A stretch of 64,000 nucleotides of DNA from Epiperipatus broadwayi (Eukaryota > Onychophora > Udeonychophora > Euonychophora > Peripatidae). A model generated the notes under the pieces. It was not told the origin of the DNA and made no database searches. It worked only from the letters and a program-made list of their open reading frames with translations. Position numbers and translations under genes: made by a program. The first letter of the stretch is position 1, and each line of letters starts with the position of its first letter. The stretch is from contig JAQFVV010012420.1 of assembly GCA_028023455.1 (NCBI GenBank), forward strand, positions 7,769,194 through 7,833,193, read 5' to 3'. Shown here in pieces: positions 26,715 to 37,950 of the stretch.

Positions 26715-28369
26715 GTTTCATATAACATGTATTAATACTGAATCAATAGATGGATAGAAATATAAGGATGGATTAATTAATTTTACATCTGATAAATGTA
26801 AAAAAACAATTTCTTATTTTAGAAAATAAATGACTGATCAAGTCAAACAGGATAATTGATATCATAATATAAACCATTCAACTGTAAAACAAAGTAAGAG
26901 TGAAAATTTGAAAATAATAATACTAATTGTAATGGAATATGTCAGTTTTGTTATTCTGATATTACTAATGAATAATTGTCTATAACTTGCTCTGGAATTT
27001 GCTCAAGGATATTTCATGGAAAATGTCTAAAATTGACTTCAATAGATTTAAATATACTTAGATTGAATGGGAGTTATTATTATCTATGCCTTGATTTGTA
27101 ATGGAGTAGATTTTGAACTGATTCAGTTAAAAGAGAATGTTAATTTTAATTTTGGTACATAAACTGATTCTAATATTATTGATAATGAAGAAAATATTAC
27201 ATTAAATTTTTTTTTCAAATGATGCATTTAATTTGGAACAAGAAATAGTAGGATCTATTAACAATAGTAATTACTGTAAACAAATTTTTTTCAAATTTCT
27301 TTTGTGTCATGTAATTACAATTGAACAAAAACTAGATAATTTACTTAAAGAAAACTTGTTTTTAAAAAAAGCACTAATGAATTGACTGAGTTCAGATACA
27401 TAATACTGATAACAATGTTATAAAAAGTAATGTTAAGCCAGGAGTGACGCCTAGTGACAATAAAATTAAAGAGAATAAATCTCGAATATTTAAAAAAAAG
27501 ATAAAATATACTAAACAAGTTAGTAATGATAATTGTATTGCAAGTCAATCTACTAATAAAGCTAAAGTGCATTCTTCTGAAGTAGATGGAAAATCTTACA
27601 AATATAATATTCATTCTGATATTTACACTAATAATTTCCAAAAGAAAAATGAGAAGAATATTACTCAGACCTGGGCTGAGATAGCGATATCATCTGATAG
27701 TAATAAGAGTAATAATAATAACAATGATAATAGTAATAATGGAAATAAAATTAAAAGTATACAGCAAACTTATTCTGACGTGTGTACTAAATTAATGGTA
27801 CAGGATGGAAAAACTAAGGATAGTAATGATGATTTTATTACAGAACCATATAAAAAAAAAACCAATAGAAAGAAAGAAGGAAAATAAAATAGCCATAATG
27901 GGAATTCAAAAAAAAAATCATAATATTTTGGCTGTAAAATCAAAAACAATTTATAAAAAAAAATTTTTTTCACAAGAATTGATATAGCAGTAAATCAGAA
28001 AAATATTATTAATTATCTAATGGATAAACTTAAGACTTCAGTTGTTTATCATGAAATGCCATCTGAAAATAAAAAATATGCTTTTTATATTTCAGTAAAT
28101 AAACAATATATAAAATATGTGACAAACCTAGAGCTTTTGCCATGTGGTTTGGTAATACTTCATTTTTATGGAAGATTACATAAATGAAACTCTATGAATA
28201 AAAATGATATTACCAAAGAGGTAAATGACACAGAAATTGGATCTGATAAGATAGTACAGTTAGCATCTGTACATTCTGAACAAATTAGTACTGATGAATA
28301 AAAAACTATTAAATATTTACTTACAAATTGTGAAAGGATTGTGAACAAAGTTATGTAAAATTAAACATA

Positions 28370-28990
28370 AAATTTTAGTAGAAGAATATGACATTATTTA
28401 TTTAACAGAGACATGGTTAAAGGAAGATATATATAATAAACATTTGATAGAGGACTGATATAGTGTTTTTAGAAATGATAGACCAGTATCTATAGCTGCC
28501 AGAGGTGGAGGTGTATTAGTTTTATGTAGGAAATATGTTACCTGTAAGTATACATGTTCTAGATTTCTTATTTGGTGCAATATGGATTGAAATTGAATTA
28601 AATAATTTGCAAATTATTATCGGGAAATGTGTATATTCCATGTAATGTTTTACAAAAATGTTTGAAATCAAATTTAGAAGCATTGGAGTCATTTCTGGTT
28701 TTATATAAGCATAAAATCTTAATTATGAGAGATTTGAACATTGCATATTATGGAAACAATGTTTGACAAAATAATGCAAATTTAATGGCTTGATGCAATT
28801 ACTTAAGTTTTTGGATCTGAAGCAGTCAATGATATATATATATATATATATAATAATCATGGATATACTTTGGGTATAATAATTACAAATTATGAATTTA
28901 TTCATATACAAAAATGGGAATATCATCTATGACTGAAGATTATCATCATTTTGCACTGGAGATTGAATTGGCATTGAACATCAAAATAAT
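28370..28990 (+). pseudogene. LINE endonuclease remnant
   Basis: Translation across shifts gives DIIYLTETWLKEDIYNKHL, then VFRNDRPVSIAARGGGVLVL (about 28390-28530). This is the LTETWL...R-x-x-R-x-x-x-x-GGGV core of apurinic-like LINE endonucleases, which nick target DNA. Later ILIMRDLNI-like residues (about 28718) stand where GDFN is expected. Broken by frameshifts and a TA microsatellite at 28830-28852. Confidence 0.75.
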
Positions 28991-29260
28991 TAAATTTAGA
29001 TTTTTAGCTTAAATAATTATTCTATAGATAATTATTCTGGTTTGTATGGAGCAATTAAAGATATAAAATAGGAGGAAGTTTACAACAGTAAGGATGCAGA
29101 AATATTTCAAAAATTGTTATTTAATATAGTAGATAGATTTATTCCAATGTAACATCTTAAATTGGCTAAATATAAAAATATAAAGAGAAAGCACTGTTTT
29201 TATAATTTGTTCAAAAAATATGGAGATAGAATGTTTTTAAATAACTTTATAAATGATAGA

Positions 29261-29360
29261 TTTTTTTTTTATATGTCATAGCATCGGCCAGGACGCGAAC
29301 CCGCAACCCGGGCAACTGCCTGCATGTGCAAAGCAGTCGTGCTGACCTCTTGACCACCAA
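29261..29360 (-). mobile_element. tRNA-derived SINE, copy 3, nested in the LINE
   Basis: Minus strand: ttggtggtcaagaggtcagc (A-box region), a complete anticodon-arm-like segment, then gggttcgcgtcctggccgat (B-box region) and gctatgacata plus A-run. This copy keeps the fullest tRNA-like body. The 5' end lacks the gtcaagcattgg start of other copies. The LINE frame resumes on the far side (...LNNFIND, then IRKLERQDFH). A short TGATA repeat at the ends is the only hint of a target duplication. Confidence 0.85.
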
Positions 29361-29629
29361 TTTTGATAAGAAAATTGGAAAGACAGGATTTTCATTTGCA
29401 TATGAAAAACATACAAAATAACATTAATAATAATCCAAGGCAATTTTGGATGTCATGAAAGGGCATCTTAAAGTTAGAAATGGAGAAACAACAAATACTA
29501 AGCCAGATGATTTTAGAAGATATTTCTCATGTCAAATGATTCGTAATATTCAAATAATTACCATTTTGCTAATAATCTTATAGATAATAATAATTTAATA
29601 AGTATAACTAGTCTGAGTGTGGATGAAAT

Positions 29630-30385
29630 TATAACAACATCTAAGTCTTTAAAAAATAAGAGAAGTATTGCACATGATGATATACCTATATTTATTTGTA
29701 AAGGTGGTTTAGCTCCTAGTTTAATATATATATATTTAATTTGGCACTAAAAATATCTTTTTTCCTGATTCTTGGAAAATTGAAAAAATAGTTCCAATTT
29801 TTAAGTCTAGAAAAAATCAAATTTATCTATTTTTGGGCCTATTTCTTTGCTGCCCATTTGGGCTAAAATATTGGAAAAATCAATTTATAATAGAATTATA
29901 CATCAATTAAAAAATATTATTCATTTATACATAGATTTTTACCAAGAAAATCTATAGAAATAATTTTGTTGCACACATCAGATGTTATAGCACAAGTTTT
30001 TGATTCTCAAAGACAACTTGATGTTATTTATTTTGATTTGTCTAAAGCGTTCGATAAGATAGATAATATTTTACTAATGAACATGGATAAAATTGAGTTA
30101 TAAATTAATCTTTTAAAATTTTTAAAGTCTTTTCTTATTAATAGAAAGAACTATGTGTATATTAATGGAAAATCTTTTTTATGATTACTTATGAATGTGG
30201 ATTACCCCAAGGAAATATTTTAAGTCCCATTCTTTTTTCCACTTATATTTCTGATCTGATTGCTATCATAGTTGGGAAAAATATATTTTGTTATGCAGAT
30301 GGTGTTAACATCTTTTTGGCAATCCAACAGATAAATGATCATAAAGTATTGCAAAATTATATTAATGCTTTTTTTAATTCATAAG
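29630..30385 (+). pseudogene. LINE reverse transcriptase remnant
   Basis: Across shifts: IVPIFKSRKN (about 29790), QLDVIYFDLSKAFDKIDNIL (about 30016-30075), an in-frame stretch ECGLPQGNILSPILFSTYIS (30193-30252) and YADGVNIF (30292-30315). These are RT domains in order: F-x-D-x-SKAFD, G-x-PQG-x-x-LSP-x-LF and the catalytic YADD, here YADG, so the second catalytic Asp is lost. The frame stops at 30384 where foldback 3 is inserted. Confidence 0.88.
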
Positions 30386-30431
30386 TGCAGTAAGAGAAAA
30401 TATTTAAATTCTCTATCTAGAACGTTCCTAT

Positions 30432-30475
30432 CCCCAGACCAATTGTTTTCGAGCTTATGGTTCTCCTCAACGAGG
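30432..30475 (-). ncRNA. Hammerhead-like motif, left arm of foldback 3
   Basis: Minus-strand order: CCTCG, TTGAGGA (mutated core), stem II GAAC/GCTC with one mismatch, GAAA intact, AACAATTGGT as a short stem III, C17, TGGGG. The left arm keeps GAAA but has lost the CTGATGA core. Confidence 0.45.
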
Positions 30476-30664
30476 AGCTAAAACATCCAGACACTAGATC
30501 TAAAATATAAACTCAGAACCAGCACTTATTTAATACATGATATAAGTAGAAACTCTGAAATTTTCGGACATGAAAATGTCTTTAACTCCAGCTTAAATAT
30601 TACGTATTAAATAAGTGCTGTTTTTGAGTTGATATTTTAAATTTAGTGTCTGGATGTTCTAGCT

Positions 30665-30708
30665 CCTCACTGATGTGAGCCATAAGCTCAAAACTAATTG
30701 GTCTGGGG
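30665..30708 (+). ncRNA. Hammerhead-like motif, right arm of foldback 3
   Basis: CCTCA (30665-30669), CTGATGT (30670-30676), stem II GAGC/GCTC with loop CATAA, AAAA where GAAA is expected, stem III ACT-AATT-GGT, C17 at 30703, TGGGG (30704-30708). Stem II and stem III are longer than in foldback 1. Two core positions are changed; both are intact in the other arm. Confidence 0.5.
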
Positions 30709-31040
30709 GTAGGAACATTCTAGATAGAGATTTTAAATATTTTTTTTTTACCACATTTATGAATTAAGTGCTTTTTTGAGCTATTGATACACTCTCTATA
30801 TTACATATTTGTAAATACAAGCTTATAAAAGCAATGTCGTGCTATATATAAAATGCTTTATTGGTTACTATAATTAATGCTTTTTGTAATTTGTGGCATG
30901 TCAATAATATGCAAATAAATATAAAAAATGCAATTCAGTGTATTATACAAAAAAAACAAACAGTTAGTAATAGTCAATATTGTGTTATTGGAGACATAAT
31001 TGCCTTGTGTTATTGGAGACATACCTGCCGTAACTTGTAA

Positions 31041-31563
31041 GTGAAAGATTTGGGTATTATTTTTACAAGTAGTTATACATTTAATGATCATATTCAAACA
31101 GTGGTTAATAAATCTCTTAAAGTTACAGGCATGATTTTGAGATCAAATATTCAATTTAAATTAGAAATGTATAAGTTACTATTTGATACATTAATTGTGC
31201 CTGTTCTGGATTATGGTTCGATTGTTTGGAATCCATACAATCAATCAAATATAAGTAAATTACAAAAAAATACAAGACAAATATTTTAAATATATTTATA
31301 AAAATAAAACATATACTAAGAATATAAACAGTATGCATAATAAAAGACTGCTAATAAACATGTCATTTTTATTTAAATTAGTGCATGGTAGTGTATCACT
31401 AGAATATGCAATTACAAGAATTTCAATTAGGATTCCAATTTATAATTCTAGATGGCATGACTTGTTTTATTTACCTATGTTGAGTCATTCTATTAATTCA
31501 CTATTGCATAGATTGCAACTGGACTGTAATAAAAAGTTTGCAGATATTGATATTTATCTTTAA
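31041..31563 (+). pseudogene. LINE C-terminal segment
   Basis: KDLGIIFTSSYTFNDHIQTV, then LLFDTLIVPVLDYGSIVWNP (31041-31240), the thumb region L-G-I-x-(F/L)...F..H...V and the Y..LV.P.L.Y.S.VW.P motif. After a shift, SFLFKLVHGSVSLEYAITRI, then LSHSINSLLHRLQL, ending at a stop at 31561. This matches the C-terminus of CR1/Jockey-type LINEs. A TTA/TTG microsatellite-like tail follows at 31680-31720. Confidence 0.82.
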
Positions 31564-31570
31564 ACTATTC

Positions 31571-32078
31571 AAAATTCAAGGACAAAATAAAATCAATTTT
31601 AAATAGTAATTTTAAATATATCTATGTAATTACTTTGTAAATGCTCGTGGCCTCTTTGACTGTTTATTTATAAATAAATTATTATTGTTGTTATTATTAT
31701 TGTTGTTGTTATCATCATCATCGTCATGTTGTTGTTTCAATAATATACTTTTTTGTCAACAAAGGTTACATGATATTTACATACTTATGCCTTAGCTACA
31801 GTGGCATGATGATTTTTACAGATTTGGTTTGATTGAGATTTTCATTGCTAATTACATGGGGACAAATGTGTTGAATAGAGGTCTACATCAGTTAACCTAT
31901 TCAATTACAATACTTTAGAAACCCTGAGTTTCCATAGTAGATTTTTTCACATTGATATTTTTGTTATTGCTATCATTGTTTAATTTTACTATTTGTTTCT
32001 GATCTTGTTTGTTAGTTAGTTTCCCTCCTTCCATTTCTCATTAATATTCTGTTATTGTCTTTGTTCATTGGTCAAAAG
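31571..32078. other. Spacer between two LINEs
   Basis: Begins with a TTATT/GTT/ATC microsatellite (31680-31722), likely the 3' tail of the plus-strand LINE, then AT-rich sequence without recognised features up to the A-tail (T-run on +) of the antisense LINE. Confidence 0.5.
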
Positions 32079-33119
32079 TTTTTTTGTTTTTTTTTTTTTT
32101 TTGTTTTGTTTGAATAGGCTGGGCTCACATAATGACTAATTTTGCATGCTCTTATAAATTAGCTTGTAATTTTATTAGTGACCAGGTGGCTACATAGATA
32201 TCTGGATGTGCAATCTTTGCATCTCTGTTCCTTATTTGTTGTAGCTTGTTGTAAAATGTTGCTGGATGCTATCTGGTATTATTTCCCAGGCTGAATATAC
32301 ATTGTGTGCACCAAAATGCATATAAAAATTACTGCTTGTGCTGTAGGGGTTGTCTGCTTGTGTGTAAAATCTGTTAGCTGTTGTATAGTTTGTCTTGTTC
32401 TATATTGATTTAGCATATTGTTTCATGTAGTATTTAGTGCTGTACAATTGTAAAATATGTGTTGTTGTGTTTCTTCAGCAGCATGGCATAGGTTGCAGAA
32501 TGGGTCTATTGATCTATAAAGATGATGGTATCATAAGAAATAGGATGTTGGTAGTGCAAATAGATTTAGCTTGATCAAGAAGTCAAAGAACTTTGGTTCC
32601 ATTGACCATTTTCTGAAGTTTTTAAGGAGTTGCTTGTTGTTTACTCCCAGCATTGGGCTAAAGGTCTGGTTGTTTGTGGCTGGGTTGATCAACTTGTATG
32701 TCTGCCAGTATGTGTATTTGCTATCGAATGTGAGTGTTGTAGTTCCACCATTGATTTGTGCTGAGTGTGCTAATGATACTAGATATCCTTATTCTGGGGA
32801 GTGGATGATCTGTAGGGATTAGGTCGAGGAGGCTTTCTAGCTGCTGAAACCGTGCAGTGATCTTTGCCAGTAGGTTTATTGTTTTTTGTGTGTGGAACAC
32901 ATGTATTGTGTGTTAGCCCAGAGCATTCCATATAGTTGGTTAACTGAGTTGTTTGATTCAAATGGCTACAATTTTCCTACCCCATATTAATTTGCTAGAG
33001 TGATAGTACACTGTAAAGTTTTTTGTAAAGTTGATAATAGGAGAATAATATGCAATTCTTGTTGTTGTGAGTATGTTAAATAGGTACAGTTTTGAATATA
33101 GAGATAAGTATGCATTTGA

Positions 33120-34290
33120 TAAAGATGGGTCTATGTTTTTGCTTTCTGTTGAAGCTTATTTTGAAGTGTTTGTCTCATTCCATGTTCTCCCAGGTAAAAT
33201 GGGAATCCAAGAAATGGAGTAGGTTTTCCTTGATATAGCTGTGTGTAAAGTTTGTTAGTATAGATGAACCATGCTGATGTTTTGCTTAGGTTGAATTGTA
33301 ATTTGTGTGTGTCTGTGTAATTTTGTAGTATTCTTTTTAATACTGGGATTTCTTTACGTGATATTAAAAACACTGTCATGTCATCCATGTATGCATACAT
33401 GGAATACATTGGGCAGTTCATGGTATTAATATCCCTGGTAATTCATTTTCAATCTGTTTCAAGAGTGGATTTATATATAGAATATCAACAATGTTCTGGT
33501 TGGGGATCCTTGTGAAATTGATTGTGTGGTAGTAAATGCTGTTGTGTTTCTACCACTAAGTGTGAGATGTATCTCTTGGTTGAGTAAGAGATTTGTGATG
33601 ATGTATAGTAGGGTGGGTGGAATTGCTGTATTTTCAAGCATGTTCATTAAGACATCTATTGCAACAGAATCAAATGCTGCCTGTATATCCAGTTGAATTG
33701 CAATTGGGGCATACTTTTTTCTCTTGCTTCATTTTGTATCATTTTAAATACAAGTGCAGCCTGTGTGGTGGAGGATCCCTTCTTTGCATACTGCATGTTT
33801 GATATCAGGGGCAGTATGTATGTTTCTATTTTATCTTTGACTACCTTTTCCAATAATTTAATTCCCAATGGACCCATAGAGATGGGTCAAGGGTTGTTGA
33901 GATTTGAAATGGCTGTTGTTTTTTTGTTAAATGGTACTATTGCTATTAGATATAGTCCTCTAGTATTGTATATTTTTTGTGATAGAAGTTAAGAAGGTTG
34001 CAAAGGTACTCTGTGGTAAATTGACTCAAATATAAAAAAACAAATACTGGTATGCCATTGGTTCCAGGGTGGCAACTGTTGGGAATTTTTTTAAGATTTT
34101 CAGCAAATTGTTGGAATTGGAAAGGAATATCTGTTTCAGGTATTCCAAACTCATCATTGGTTGGGGTGTATTGTTTATAGGTTTGGAGCTTTTGCTTGAA
34201 ATGTTGGTATATGGAATCCAGCATGTTATATCCTGCATAAACATTGCCACTTATCTCAATTGCCATGGGCACTTTTCTGGTTGATGGATA
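33120..34290 (-). pseudogene. Reverse transcriptase of antisense LINE A
   Basis: In reading order: NSCHPGTNGIPVFVFLYLSQ (PG-x-DGIP; the Asp is Asn here), MGPLGIKLLEKVVKDKIETY, STTQAALVFKMIQNEAR, then AYMDDMTVFLISRKEIPVL and KLQFNLSKTSAWFI (33380-33240). YMDD is the catalytic pair. The palm core between is frameshifted. Confidence 0.87.
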
Positions 34291-34629
34291 GCCTAGTGCC
34301 CAGTGGATATATCAGGATGTCCATGTGTGTTGCTGGGTGAGGCATATTTTTCTTTTTTGTGTGGCAAGGTATTCTTTTAATTGTTTACATGTATTGTAGT
34401 ATAGCTTCATTAGTTTTTGTATATATTGGTAGGTGTTGGCATGGGTCTGGCGATGGTTATTCTTTTGTGGAGATCGTCTGCTAGTGCCATTAATTGGGAG
34501 GATGATGTTGAATATCTTGTCATGTGATGTATGTTAAATGATAGTATGTTGATGAATTATTGGTATTTTTGAATTGGATCTTGTGACATATCGTTAATTT
34601 TATTTAGCATGATGTAAGTCTCTGAGAAT

Positions 34630-35430
34630 AGGAATTCAGTAGTGGTTGTTGGGAGTAGGAGTCTGATTGTTTTTTTCTAGATGAATGAATGTTGTTTGGA
34701 GCTCTGAGAAATTTATTGTAATGGTTTGTGCAACATGGTCTGAAAATGGGCATGGATTGAATTGGAAGTTGATTAAGTGATGAAGCATTGGTGTGTAGTA
34801 GCATAGATCAATAAGTGTGGTGTGCCATTGATTATAGAATGTCACTGAATCTGTGGCAACAAAGCCCTGAGCACTCATGAGTGGCAGGTTTAATTGATGT
34901 AACCATTTTGTATTGAATTTTTCATAGCTTAAGTTGAAATCACCCATTAATATTGTTGGGTTGTGGCTGGTTGTGAGCTGAGAGTTTATTGTGAGAATTA
35001 TATGTGCTATTATGCTGGGACCTGGGGGTACATACACAAAAATAATGTTGAGTGTGGTAATTTGATGCTGGAATGTAGTGATTAGGAGATGTGAGTCAAT
35101 GTAAATAATTTTAAAGGTTGAAAAATTGCAGTTTGAGGCTATAAATATGCCTGTGCCTGCTGAAGGTGATGATGTGTCCCTGGAGTATGTGGAAAAACCT
35201 TGGTTGTCTAGGTATGTGGCTGGATTAATTTGTGATCTATTATAGATTTTTTGTTTCTAGGAGTCTAGATTGGGGGCTAATCCATTTGTTGAGCTGGTAT
35301 ATTTTTGCTATTGAATTAATGCCTCTGACATTCAGCACTGCTATTTTAATTTTCATTAACTGTGTAGCTGGGATTGGTTTGTATTTTTTGTTGTGGTTGT
35401 TTTGGAGCTTTACATTGTGTATTTTCACTG
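34630..35430 (-). pseudogene. Endonuclease of antisense LINE A
   Basis: Frame 35428-35240 contains KIKIAVLNVRGINSIAKIYQ, the N-terminal N-VRG(I/L) motif of LINE endonucleases. Frame 35037-34636 contains YVPPGPS, ILMGDFNLSYEKF and later CPFSDHVAQTI, i.e. the GDFN and SDH catalytic motifs. A stretch between is frameshifted. Confidence 0.88.
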
Positions 35431-35629
35431 TTTTGTTTTATTTCCATTTGTTTTTGATCTGTTTTGTTGGCTTTTGTATCATTCTTCTGATTGGTTTTTG
35501 TATTGAGTGTTTGTGTGTCTTGTGCTTCTTCAGTTTGTGATTCTGTGGTTATTAACTGGTTTTCAAATAAATAAATTGGACTTAAGACCTCATTTATATA
35601 ATCAATGATTGGTGAATCAGAGTTATTAT

Positions 35630-37000
35630 CATCAGTCTTCACTTTTTTGCTAGCTTTTTTTTAGTAGATCTCCCAGGCTTTCTCTTACTTTCTGATTGGA
35701 TTGGGTTTGTTAGTTACATTGTTTTTCTAGGGTTGCTTGGGGGTAGGAGTGTCTCCAGTGAATTTCTCTGACTGTTTTATTGATATTAATTGCACAGTCA
35801 AATTCTGACATATATACATTTGCTTTAGTTGTGTTATTTTTTTGCTTGGTTTCTGCTTTCTCTTTGGTCATGTTCCTTGGTTTGGAGTTTTGTTGTTTTT
35901 TCTGTGAACATATCTATAAGGTCTAAGCTTGGTATGTCTGTTTTTTCATTGTTATTATTTCTTTGTGTAGTTTTTTCACTGCTACCCTTGGCAATGGCTA
36001 TCTTTTTTTCTGTTTGCATATTAGTATTGTTTTTGTGTGTGTTTTGATTTCTGGTTCTGGCAGTTTGGACATTGTGCAGTAACATGTCCCCTTTGTTTAC
36101 ATGAGTAACACTGTGGTTTCAGACCTCTAATATATAGAGTGAGCAATGCTTCCTGATCCAGGATTTGTGTTGGTATATCATCTGGATCAGTATCTGGATG
36201 CAGTTTTATTCTGAACTTGTGTTACGTGCGATTGGTATTGGTGTGTCTTTCTGGTATACTGTTTTGAACATAATGATCTTGCCAAATGGTTCCATCATCC
36301 TTTGGAAGTCTTGTTCTTTGTATCCCAGGTATGTGTTCTTAATTATTCCTGAAATGGTATTGGAATAGTTTTGGTCTATAGTGATCAGTGTGAAGTTACC
36401 CAATGATTTGACTTGTCTTTGAAATCTCCCCCTTTGTGTGATTTCATAAAATTCCAGTATTAGATATCGGTCATTGGGATGTTCTGCAATCTGTTGTATT
36501 GTGTCCCAGAATCCATTTAATGTTATTGCTTCATACAGCAACTCTTTTGGGAATTTATATAATGAAATGTTGCTGTCTGTTGCTGACAACACCATGGAAT
36601 TTTGGCGGAAAAAATCTCTTGAATGTTGCAGAGAGATACTTTGATATGAATTTATTGAATAATTCAGTTGTGATGTTCAATTTTTCTTCATTCCAGACAA
36701 TTTCTGATAGATTTTGACTTTCCTGTTTTTTAATTTTTAAATTATTTATGTCACTATCAGTTGGTTTCCTATATCTGGGATTGATCTTTTGAGAGGTGGT
36801 TGCATTGCTTTTTTCTATCTCTTTGCTAATATATTAAGTAAATTGATTTTCAGTTTTTTTGTTAGGATAAATAAATTTATTTTTTATTTTCCTTTGACCA
36901 TGACTGCAAATGTCCATTTGTTGTTTTTTTATGGCTTTCATTGGTGCCCCTTCCCCCTGCTGTTAATTAGGTCATGTGATCTTTGATTCTCCATGCTTGC
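35630..37000 (-). pseudogene. ORF1 of antisense LINE A
   Basis: A 129-codon frame (36595-36206) reads LYKFPKELLYEAITLNGFWD, then GRFQRQVKSLGNFTLITIDQ, a fold-like globular domain. After it, near 36150-36060, CYSCKQRGHVTAQC is a perfect C-x2-C-x4-H-x4-C zinc knuckle followed by PNC. A Lys/Asn/Thr/Gln-rich linker (36085-35350) leads toward the endonuclease. The expected role is RNA binding in the LINE particle. Several stops and shifts are present. Confidence 0.78.
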
Positions 37001-37205
37001 GTTGTTAATTTGTTGAAGTTGGTTTTCAATTTAAAAATTATCAATTAAATGCTGCTTATTTTTTCTGTTAGTTGATATCAATTAATTTAATATTAGAATT
37101 TTTGATGTAATATATATTTTTTACTTTGTTTCTGATGGTTTTTATTATCTTTTTAATGGTTTGACTGTGGGACGTTTCTAACTGATCTGTGCTATCCGAA
37201 GTTTA

Positions 37206-37322
37206 AAGTGCCTTCTCATTATTATAATTATTATTATTACCATCATCATCATCACTATTATTACTATTATTATTGTTATTATTATTGTTATTACTATTGT
37301 TATTGTTGTTATTATTATTCAA
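37206..37322. repeat. TTA/ATC/TTG compound microsatellite
   Basis: About 115 bp of TTA units with ATC and TTG/CTA variants at the 5' side of antisense LINE A. A His/Tyr-rich frame across it is a by-product. Confidence 0.92.
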
Positions 37323-37379
37323 TGACAAGCTTTATTTATCTTAGAAAGTTACAAAGATTTAATGTAGCTTATCTGCAGT

Positions 37380-37950
37380 TAAAGGTTTACATATATAAAA
37401 GTTGCTTTATTCATTTACACATAAATCTTTCCATGTTGTGGATTAGATGCAAAGGTTTTACATGCTTTGGATTACTGTGGTATATATAGGCAATCTGTAG
37501 TTGTAAGTGCATATATGTAAAAGTCAATTTACATGAGATTATAGAAATTCTTATATGCTGTGGATTAGTAACAAGAGTTTTACATAGCTTGGATTGCTGT
37601 GGTTACATAGGCAATCCATAAATATAGATTTGTATATGTAAAAGTTGATTTACTGATTTACACAAAATTACAATAATTTTTACATGATGTGGATTAGTTA
37701 CAAAGGTTTTACATAGCTTGGATTGCTTATGTTACATGAGGAATCCATAGTTGTAGGTTTAAAAATGTAAAAGTTAATTTATTGATTTACCCAGAACTGA
37801 AGGAATTTTTATACAAGAAGTTTACATATCTTGGATTGCTGTGGCTACATTGGCAATCTGTAGTTGTTGGTTTACATATGTAAATGTTGATTTATTGATT
37901 TACACAAGATTACATGAATTTTACAAGCTCTGGATTGCTGTATCCACACA
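37380..37950. repeat. Minisatellite, about 125-bp unit, four to five copies
   Basis: The string GGATTGCTG (or close variant) occurs at about 37468, 37591, 37720, 37833 and 37932, i.e. spacings 123, 129, 113 and 99 bp. Each unit also contains ttttacatagctt, tacataggcaatc, gtttacatatgtaaaagtt and atttacacaaaat. Units are diverged and the later ones carry deletions. Confidence 0.85.

Larger units (their letters stand above)
26285..27990 (+). pseudogene. LINE ORF1 remnant with PHD-type zinc modules
   Basis: Before the foldback insertion lies CASCSNLIFGKQPRINC, then KKCDNKF; after the insertion HITCINTES resumes (26718-26745). Joined, the pattern is C-x2-C...C-x2-C-x4-H-x2-C as in PHD fingers, which occur in ORF1 of some CR1/Jockey-group LINEs. 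A second zinc-like block near 26950-27030 reads CQFCYSDITNE then TCSGICSRIFHGKC (C-x3-C-x4-H-x2-C). A longer open part (27444-27887) is Asn/Lys/Ser-rich with QTWAEIAISS and QQTYSDVCTKL, then a basic end. Function in the living element would be RNA binding and particle formation (family knowledge). Confidence 0.65.
30375..30768. mobile_element. Foldback element 3 with hammerhead-like arms, nested in LINE RT
   Basis: Inverted arms run from about 30375 (taattcataagtg) to about 30545 and from about 30595 to 30768. They share atatttaaa-tctctatctagaa and a block resembling, but distinct from, that of foldbacks 1 and 2. The host sequence TGCTTTTTT is repeated at 30366-30374 and 30769-30777, a likely 9-bp target duplication (the T-run makes the exact edge uncertain). 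No protein frame. It is a second subfamily: core and GTCTGGGG shared, flanking sequence different. Confidence 0.83.
26271..31570 (+). mobile_element. CR1/Jockey-like LINE, about 5 kb, decayed, with nested insertions
   Basis: Same-strand remnants in correct LINE order: zinc-module ORF1 (about 26285-27990), apurinic-type endonuclease (about 28370-28990), reverse transcriptase (about 29630-30385) and C-terminal segment (31041-31563). The element is sense to the host gene and broken by stops and shifts. Foldback 2 sits in ORF1, a SINE at 29261-29360 and foldback 3 at 30375-30768. Removing the insertions restores co-linearity at each site, which supports a single LINE. Clade (CR1, L2 or Jockey) cannot be decided by eye. 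Confidence 0.82.
32079..37150 (-). mobile_element. Antisense LINE copy A (ORF1 with zinc knuckle, endonuclease, RT), decayed but near full length
   Basis: Minus-strand remnants in LINE order: ORF1 (about 37000-35630), endonuclease (about 35430-34630), RT (about 34270-33120), a Cys/His segment (about 32520-32440) and an A-rich 3' end (T-run at 32079-32105). Base use is less AT-rich and G/T-rich on +, unlike the surrounding intron. It is antisense to the host gene. The combination of a CCHC ORF1, YMDD-type palm and a C-x2-C...H...C tail suggests a Tx1- or I-like clade, which I cannot settle by eye. Confidence 0.85.

Noticed and set aside
26421-26728. Simple cut-and-paste MITE
   Set aside because: The one-sided tail and longer target duplication fit retrotransposition better; kept as a foldback of likely PLE affinity.
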